Assembly: GCA_903916775.1 (NCBI GenBank)
Contig: CAIWXY010000142.1
Location: 1 to 10,603 of the forward strand
Length of the DNA: 10,603 bases
Direction of reading: 5' to 3'
Source: an uncultured Actinomycetes bacterium
Lineage (GTDB): Bacteria; Actinomycetota; Actinomycetes; Nanopelagicales; Nanopelagicaceae
Both the position numbers and the translations under genes were made by a program. Shown one piece after another: positions 7,030-10,603 of this stretch (position 1 is its first letter; each line of letters opens with the position of its first letter). A model generated the notes under the pieces. That model saw only the letters and a list, made by a program, of their open reading frames with translations, was not told the origin of the DNA and did no database searches.

Positions 7030-7983
7030 ATGGAACTCAATAACATTATCGTCCCAACGGCTATTCCCATGGTGGCGCTCGTTGGACCTCACGATGCATA
7101 TCTGCGCATCATCGAATCTGCATTTTCAGAAATCATCATTACCGTCAGAAGTAATGAGATATTCATTAAAGGTGACCATCAGCAGGTGGAGCAGTGTGAG
7201 CTCCTGATCAAAGAACTTCTCGTCCTCATTCGCGCAGGCCAACAATTGAGCTTAGAGACAGTTCATAAAGCTATTGAAATGATTCGGGCAGTTCCGATAG
7301 ATCATCCAGCAGAGATCTTGTCTCTCAATATTTTAAGTAATCGCGGAAAATCAATCCGCCCAAAGACGGCAAATCAAAAATCTTATGTTGACGCGATCGA
7401 TCAGAACACGATCACCTTTGGTGTGGGACCGGCGGGTACTGGAAAAACTTATCTAGCTATGGCCAAAGCAATACAGTCGCTGCAAGCCAAAGAAGTGAAC
7501 CGAATTATATTAACTCGCCCAGCGGTAGAAGCGGGAGAGCGATTGGGATTCCTACCAGGTACTTTGCAAGACAAGATCGATCCGTATCTGCGCCCACTCT
7601 TTGATGCGCTTCATGACATGATCGATCAGGAATCCATTCCACGCCTGATGCAATCTGGAATCATCGAAATCGCGCCCTTGGCTTATATGAGGGGTCGTAC
7701 GCTCAACGATGCATTCGTAATATTGGATGAAGCTCAAAACACCAGTGCCGAACAGATGAAAATGTTTCTTACCCGCCTTGGCTTTGGCTCGAAAATGGTG
7801 ATCACTGGCGATATCACCCAGGTGGATCTTCCGAATGGAACTAAGTCCGGACTTAAAGTTGTCAGAGAGATTCTCAAAGATATCGATGGCATCTGCTTCA
7901 TGGACCTCACAGCAGAAGACGTTGTTCGCAACCGCTTAGTTGGCGACATAGTCAATGCTTACTCCAAAGCGAGTGTGATGTAG
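7030..7983 (+). CDS. phoH: PhoH family P-loop ATPase (YbeZ-like)
   Basis: PhoH/YbeZ proteins are cytoplasmic ATPases related to the helicase superfamily. They are usually encoded beside ybeY and thought to work with it in RNA or ribosome metabolism. The 317-residue product has a KH-like N-terminal region (about 15-70, including EIFIKGDHQQVEQCE). The PhoH core begins near KSIRPKTANQKSYVDAI. Walker A is GPAGTGKT (133-140) and Walker B is VILDEAQN (230-237). LTRPAVEAGERLGFLPG (161-177), YMRGRTLNDAF and the sensor-like VITGD (257-261) are all conserved. The adjacent ybeY ATG follows only 2 nt after the stop, so the two proteins are very likely made together. Nothing suggests phosphate control; the name reflects the E. 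coli founder. Confidence 0.96.
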   Translation: MELNNIIVPTAIPMVALVGPHDAYLRIIESAFSEIIITVRSNEIFIKGDHQQVEQCELLIKELLVLIRAGQQLSLETVHKAIEMIRAVPIDHPAEILSLNILSNRGKSIRPKTANQKSYVDAIDQNTITFGVGPAGTGKTYLAMAKAIQSLQAKEVNRIILTRPAVEAGERLGFLPGTLQDKIDPYLRPLFDALHDMIDQESIPRLMQSGIIEIAPLAYMRGRTLNDAFVILDEAQNTSAEQMKMFLTRLGFGSKMVITGDITQVDLPNGTKSGLKVVREILKDIDGICFMDLTAEDVVRNRLVGDIVNAYSKASVM

Positions 7984-7985
7984 TA

Positions 7986-8426
7986 ATGTCGATTGAAATT
8001 GCCAACGAATCTGGGATGGAATGTCACCTAGAGCCAATCGTGTCGGTCGCCGAATTCGCTATAAAAGCTATGGGGTTACATCCTGAGTGTGAATTAGAAA
8101 TCATGTTGGTGGATGAAGACAGAATGAGCGAACTACACGTCGAGTGGATGGATCTACCAGGTCCTACCGATGTGCTCTCTTTCCCGATGGATGAGTTGAC
8201 TCCCGATTCTGCCGCGGATGGCCCCGGAATCATTGGCGACATAGTGCTCTGTCCGGCATTTGCTGCCGCACAAGCCAAAATAGGCCTCGATGATGAGCTT
8301 GCTCTCCTGACAGTTCACGGTGTTCTGCACTGTATTGGCTTTGATCACGCACTTCCTGAGGAAGAGCGAGCCATGTTTGCACTACAAGAAAAGATACTCG
8401 CCGATTGGCGGACTAGCCGATCATGA
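7986..8426 (+). CDS. ybeY: endoribonuclease YbeY (rRNA maturation factor)
   Basis: YbeY is a zinc-dependent endoribonuclease linked to 16S rRNA 3'-end maturation and to ribosome quality control. The 146-residue product has the family signature HGVLHCIGFDH, giving metal-binding H111, H115 and H121 in the H3xH5xH pattern. The upstream block LPGPTDVLSFPMDE (57-70) and GDIVLCPAFAAAQA (84-97) are the other hallmark regions. An insertion-like acidic loop (70-80) separates them, as in other actinobacteria. It starts 2 nt after phoH and ends in an ATGA overlap with the CorC-like gene. The phoH-ybeY-corC order parallels the ybeZ-ybeY-ybeX cluster of E. coli. Confidence 0.97.
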   Translation: MSIEIANESGMECHLEPIVSVAEFAIKAMGLHPECELEIMLVDEDRMSELHVEWMDLPGPTDVLSFPMDELTPDSAADGPGIIGDIVLCPAFAAAQAKIGLDDELALLTVHGVLHCIGFDHALPEEERAMFALQEKILADWRTSRS

Positions 8427-9289
8427 TCGAGTACCTAACTAAACTTTTGAAGGGCTGGGGAATTTCTCTTCCGCATTCAACAGTAAGTGAAGATGAGCTT
8501 CGAGCTTTAATTGATAGCGCTGCGAGGCAAGGCGTACTCGTAGAATCCCAACGTGAGATGATCCAATCTGTTTTAGATCTTGGTGAAACACTCGTTCGAG
8601 AGTTGATGGTGCCGCGCATTGATATCGTCTGGATGGAGGGGAATAAGACTCTTCGTCAGGGCCTTTCACTCGCGCTACGATCTGGCTTCACTAGAATTCC
8701 AGTGATCGATGAGAACTTAGATAACGTCATCGGAATTGTGTATGTGAAGGATCTGGCAAAGCGAGTTCATGAACATCACGAATCGGAACATACAGAGCAG
8801 GTGCAGGAGCATCTGCGCAAGGCAACATTTGTGCCAGAAAATAAGACTGCTGCAGATTTGCTCAAGGAGATGCAGAAAGATCAGATTCACATGGCTGTTG
8901 TCATTGATGAGTACGGTGGAACTGCTGGGCTCATCACAATTGAAGATATCCTAGAAGAGATCGTCGGGCAGATTGCTGACGAGTATGACGATCAGAGTCA
9001 AGAAGTCCTGTGGCTCAGCGATGAGAGCGCGCGTCTCTCTGCTCGTTACAGGGTTGAAGATTTTGAAGACGAATTTGGTGTTGAATTCACCGAGGATGAA
9101 CGTGATGACGTTGACAGTGTCGGGGGACTTCTCGCCAAGCACCTAGGGCGAGTGCCGATTGCAGGAAACTCGATAGAGCTTGCAGGGTGGAGATTCACGG
9201 CAGAGCGGCCAGCGGGGCGTCGCCACCGAATAACGAGCGTTTTGGCGACCAAACTCGATACCCAAGATACGCAAATTGCAGGCGAATAA
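8423..9289 (+). CDS. CorC/HlyC family CBS-domain protein without DUF21
   Basis: The family is named hemolysin C or CorC and is associated with magnesium and cobalt homeostasis; E. coli YbeX is the short-form relative. The 288-residue product has an acidic region with SEDELRALIDSA and REMIQSVLDLGETLVRELMVPRIDIV. A CBS pair follows: the first about 60-118 with RSGFTRIPVIDE and GIVYVKDL, the second about 130-185 with VVIDEYGGTAGLITIEDILEEIVG. A C-terminal CorC_HlyC domain lies at about 200-275 (DFEDEFGVEF, VGGLLAKHLGRVP). I see no membrane segment. Actinobacterial homologues are usually about 430 residues with an N-terminal DUF21/CNNM transmembrane domain. Only about 22 residues precede the conserved core here, and ybeY occupies the upstream DNA, so the domain is absent rather than missed. 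The ATG overlaps ybeY by 4 nt. Confidence 0.92.
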   Translation: MIEYLTKLLKGWGISLPHSTVSEDELRALIDSAARQGVLVESQREMIQSVLDLGETLVRELMVPRIDIVWMEGNKTLRQGLSLALRSGFTRIPVIDENLDNVIGIVYVKDLAKRVHEHHESEHTEQVQEHLRKATFVPENKTAADLLKEMQKDQIHMAVVIDEYGGTAGLITIEDILEEIVGQIADEYDDQSQEVLWLSDESARLSARYRVEDFEDEFGVEFTEDERDDVDSVGGLLAKHLGRVPIAGNSIELAGWRFTAERPAGRRHRITSVLATKLDTQDTQIAGE

Positions 9290-9298
9290 TCATCTTTA

Positions 9299-9315
9299 AC
9301 CGCTCGCGGTAGGCT
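9299..9315 (+). promoter_or_regulatory. candidate -10 element and small hairpin before the FAH gene
   Basis: The 33-nt gap after the CorC-like gene holds ACCG (9299-9302) pairing with CGGT (9307-9310). It also contains a TAnnnT-type TAGGCT (9310-9315) 7 nt before the ATG at 9323. That spacing would make transcription start at or beside the ATG, as in leaderless actinobacterial mRNAs. No good -35 is seen. Alternatively, GGTAGG (9308-9313) could serve as a Shine-Dalgarno sequence 9 nt before the start. Confidence 0.25.
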
Positions 9316-9322
9316 TGGTCTC

Positions 9323-10114
9323 ATGCGTATCGTCCGCTTTACACCCAAAGAATCTGCCGGTTTGGGGAGCGACCCCCTGTTTGGTGTCCTCAATGACAAA
9401 GATGAGTTGCTTGTTCTCAAAGGTGACCCTATTTATCAAGGCATAATCCCGACCCAAAGCACCGTGCACCTTTCTGAGGTAAAAGTCTTGGCTCCAGTTT
9501 TGCCTCGAAGCAAAGTAGTGGCAGTCGGTAAGAATTACGCCGACCATGCGGCCGAGATGAACTCTGCTGTTCCAGATGAACCAATTATTTTCCTCAAGCC
9601 CAATACATCTGTGGCTGGTCCTGGCGACACAATTACTTGGCCGGCGATGGCACAGTCCATTGATTACGAAGGCGAACTCGCGATCGTGATTAGCCGCATC
9701 TGCAAAGATGTACCTAAAGAGCGTTATGCAGATGTGATCTTCGGTTACACGATTGCAAACGATGTGACATCTCGCGATCTCCAAAAGAAGGATGGTCAGT
9801 GGGCGCGTGCAAAGGGCTTTGACTCCTTCTGTCCACTTGGGCCGTGGATTGAGACAGAATTTGTTCCAGAATCTCAGGTCATCACCACCCGACTCAATGG
9901 TGAAGTGAAACAGTGCGAGCCAGTCTCTTCGCTTATATTTAAAGTGCCAGAAATTATTGAGTTTGTAACAAGCGTGATGACGCTACTGCCTGGAGATGTC
10001 ATTTTGACTGGAACTCCGGCTGGAATTGGCCCAATGCCTGCTGGCTCAGAAGTCAGCATCACAATTGATGGAATCGGAACGCTAACGAATAAGGTGTCAG
10101 CACGTGTCAAATAA
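9323..10114 (+). CDS. fumarylacetoacetate hydrolase (FAH) family protein
   Basis: FAH-fold enzymes are metal-dependent C-C hydrolases, decarboxylases or isomerases acting on acylpyruvate-type or related diketo acids. The 263-residue product has the expected two-part layout: a variable N-terminal segment and the catalytic domain from about residue 63. VVAVGKNYADHAAEM (65-79) and IIFLKPNTSVAGPGD (88-102) open the core. The metal ligands are E116 and E118 in DYEGELAIVI and D147 in ANDVTSRDLQ. KGFDSFCPLGPW (164-175) and DVILTGTPAGIG are further signatures. The substrate cannot be assigned; a 2-hydroxyhepta-2,4-diene-1,7-dioate isomerase or acylpyruvase label would be a guess. The same FAH-gltX pairing occurs in Mycobacterium, so the location is conserved although no functional link to GluRS is evident. 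It overlaps gltX by 11 nt. Confidence 0.92.
   Translation: MRIVRFTPKESAGLGSDPLFGVLNDKDELLVLKGDPIYQGIIPTQSTVHLSEVKVLAPVLPRSKVVAVGKNYADHAAEMNSAVPDEPIIFLKPNTSVAGPGDTITWPAMAQSIDYEGELAIVISRICKDVPKERYADVIFGYTIANDVTSRDLQKKDGQWARAKGFDSFCPLGPWIETEFVPESQVITTRLNGEVKQCEPVSSLIFKVPEIIEFVTSVMTLLPGDVILTGTPAGIGPMPAGSEVSITIDGIGTLTNKVSARVK
10091..10094 (+). promoter_or_regulatory. ribosome binding site deciding the gltX start
   Basis: AAGG at 10091-10094 lies 9 nt before the GTG at 10104, which is in the gltX frame. The more obvious ATG at 10114 is in a different frame and reads into unrelated residues, so this site and the GTG mark the real start inside the end of the FAH gene. Confidence 0.5.
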
Positions 10115-10603
10115 TGGAACAAGCAGTAAACCAGTACGAGTTCGATTTGCGCCTTCACCAACAGGTGATCTGCACGTCGGAAATATTCGCACAGCCCTCT
10201 TCGATTGGGCATATGCGCGCCATACTGGCGGAACATTCATTTTTCGTATCGAAGATACAGACCGCGAACGCGTAACAGACGAGTACATTGCTGCAGCCAT
10301 CGATACCTTGCGCTGGCTTGGTCTCGGATGGGATGAGGGACCCGAAGTCGGGGGAGAGTTTGGCCCTTACCTTCAATCTCAACGTCTAGATATCTACGCC
10401 GAGTGGGCCCAAAAGTTCCTCGATCAAAAAGATGCTTATCACTGCTATTGCTCGTCAGAAGAGCTAGAGGCGGTTCGTGAAGCCCAACGTGCAGCCAATG
10501 TAGCCCCAGGTTACAACGGACATTGCCGCGAACTTACTTCTGAAGAAATTGCTGCCTACCAAGCAGAAGGTCGCAAGCCTGTCGTCCGAATGCGCATGCC
10601 AGA
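10104..10603 (+). CDS. gltX: glutamate--tRNA ligase, N-terminal part (3' end outside window)
   Basis: GluRS is the class I aminoacyl-tRNA synthetase that charges tRNA-Glu. About 166 residues are visible, of a usual length near 480-490. The Rossmann-fold opening reads VRVRFAPSPTGDLHVGNIRT, with the HIGH-class signature as HVGN (24-27). FRIEDTDRERV (47-57) and the LGLGWDEGP block (72-80) are typical of GluRS. A probable zinc-binding insertion is formed by C114 and C116 with Y137 and C141. The KMSKS motif lies beyond the window. GTG at 10104 is the only sensible in-frame start: it gives a short polar leader before the conserved core, and the nearby ATG (10114) is out of frame. Overlap with the FAH stop suggests coupled translation. 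Most actinobacterial GluRS are non-discriminating; this fragment cannot show whether this one is. Confidence 0.95.
   Translation, partial: MSNNGTSSKPVRVRFAPSPTGDLHVGNIRTALFDWAYARHTGGTFIFRIEDTDRERVTDEYIAAAIDTLRWLGLGWDEGPEVGGEFGPYLQSQRLDIYAEWAQKFLDQKDAYHCYCSSEELEAVREAQRAANVAPGYNGHCRELTSEEIAAYQAEGRKPVVRMRMP

Noticed and set aside
9296..9784. Minus-strand open frame of 162 codons opposite the FAH gene
   Set aside because: It overlaps the metal-binding core of the FAH protein and shows no domain; it is an antisense artefact.
10114..10160. ATG at 10114 as the gltX start
   Set aside because: It is out of frame with the GluRS core and reads into MEQAVNQYEF-like residues unrelated to the family.

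Overview
The window is a dense, single-strand stretch of conserved bacterial housekeeping genes, most likely from an actinobacterium of moderate GC content. The evidence is the gene order: holA, rpsT, lepA, hemW, hrcA, dnaJ (dnaJ2 type), rsmE, a HIT gene, phoH, ybeY, a CBS-domain CorC/HlyC gene, a fumarylacetoacetate hydrolase family gene, then gltX. The protein signatures agree, for example the HIT protein ending in a GGRxxxWPPG-like tail. GC is visibly lower than in Streptomyces or Mycobacterium. Very short gaps and some shortened proteins suggest a streamlined lineage, possibly a freshwater group such as Nanopelagicales. That placement is inference; no rRNA or other marker here fixes it.

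Layout. Positions 2-610 hold the 3' part of holA (DNA polymerase III delta subunit). A 107-nt gap, the longest in the window, carries two imperfect hairpins and a plausible sigma70-type promoter for rpsT (718-987). A small perfect inverted repeat spans the rpsT stop codon, just before lepA (1005-2879). hemW overlaps lepA by 4 nt (ATGA). A 49-55 nt gap with three imperfect 9-nt direct repeats leads into hrcA (about 4080-4802), which overlaps dnaJ by 1 nt. rsmE, the HIT gene, phoH and ybeY follow with gaps of 2-18 nt. ybeY overlaps the CorC-like gene by 4 nt (8423-8426). A 33-nt gap precedes the FAH-family gene (9323-10114). gltX starts at a GTG (10104) that overlaps the FAH gene by 11 nt and runs off the window at 10603. 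No intergenic gap reaches 300 nt. I see no tRNA, rRNA, mobile element, CRISPR array or hairpin-plus-U-tract terminator.

How the genes fit together. Most products serve translation and ribosome biology (S20, LepA/EF4, RsmE, YbeY, GluRS) or protein quality control (HrcA, DnaJ). HemW handles heme, HolA is in the replisome clamp loader, PhoH is a P-loop ATPase usually found beside YbeY, and the CorC-like protein is usually tied to metal homeostasis. Overlapping stops and starts suggest translational coupling within lepA-hemW, hrcA-dnaJ, ybeY-corC and FAH-gltX.

I found no convincing new multi-gene system. The strongest anomaly is HrcA: it is about 240 residues rather than about 340, because a central block of roughly 95-100 residues is missing in frame while both conserved ends are intact. 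The next most notable points are a CorC-like protein without the DUF21 membrane domain usual in actinobacterial homologues, and the absence of era from its usual place after it.
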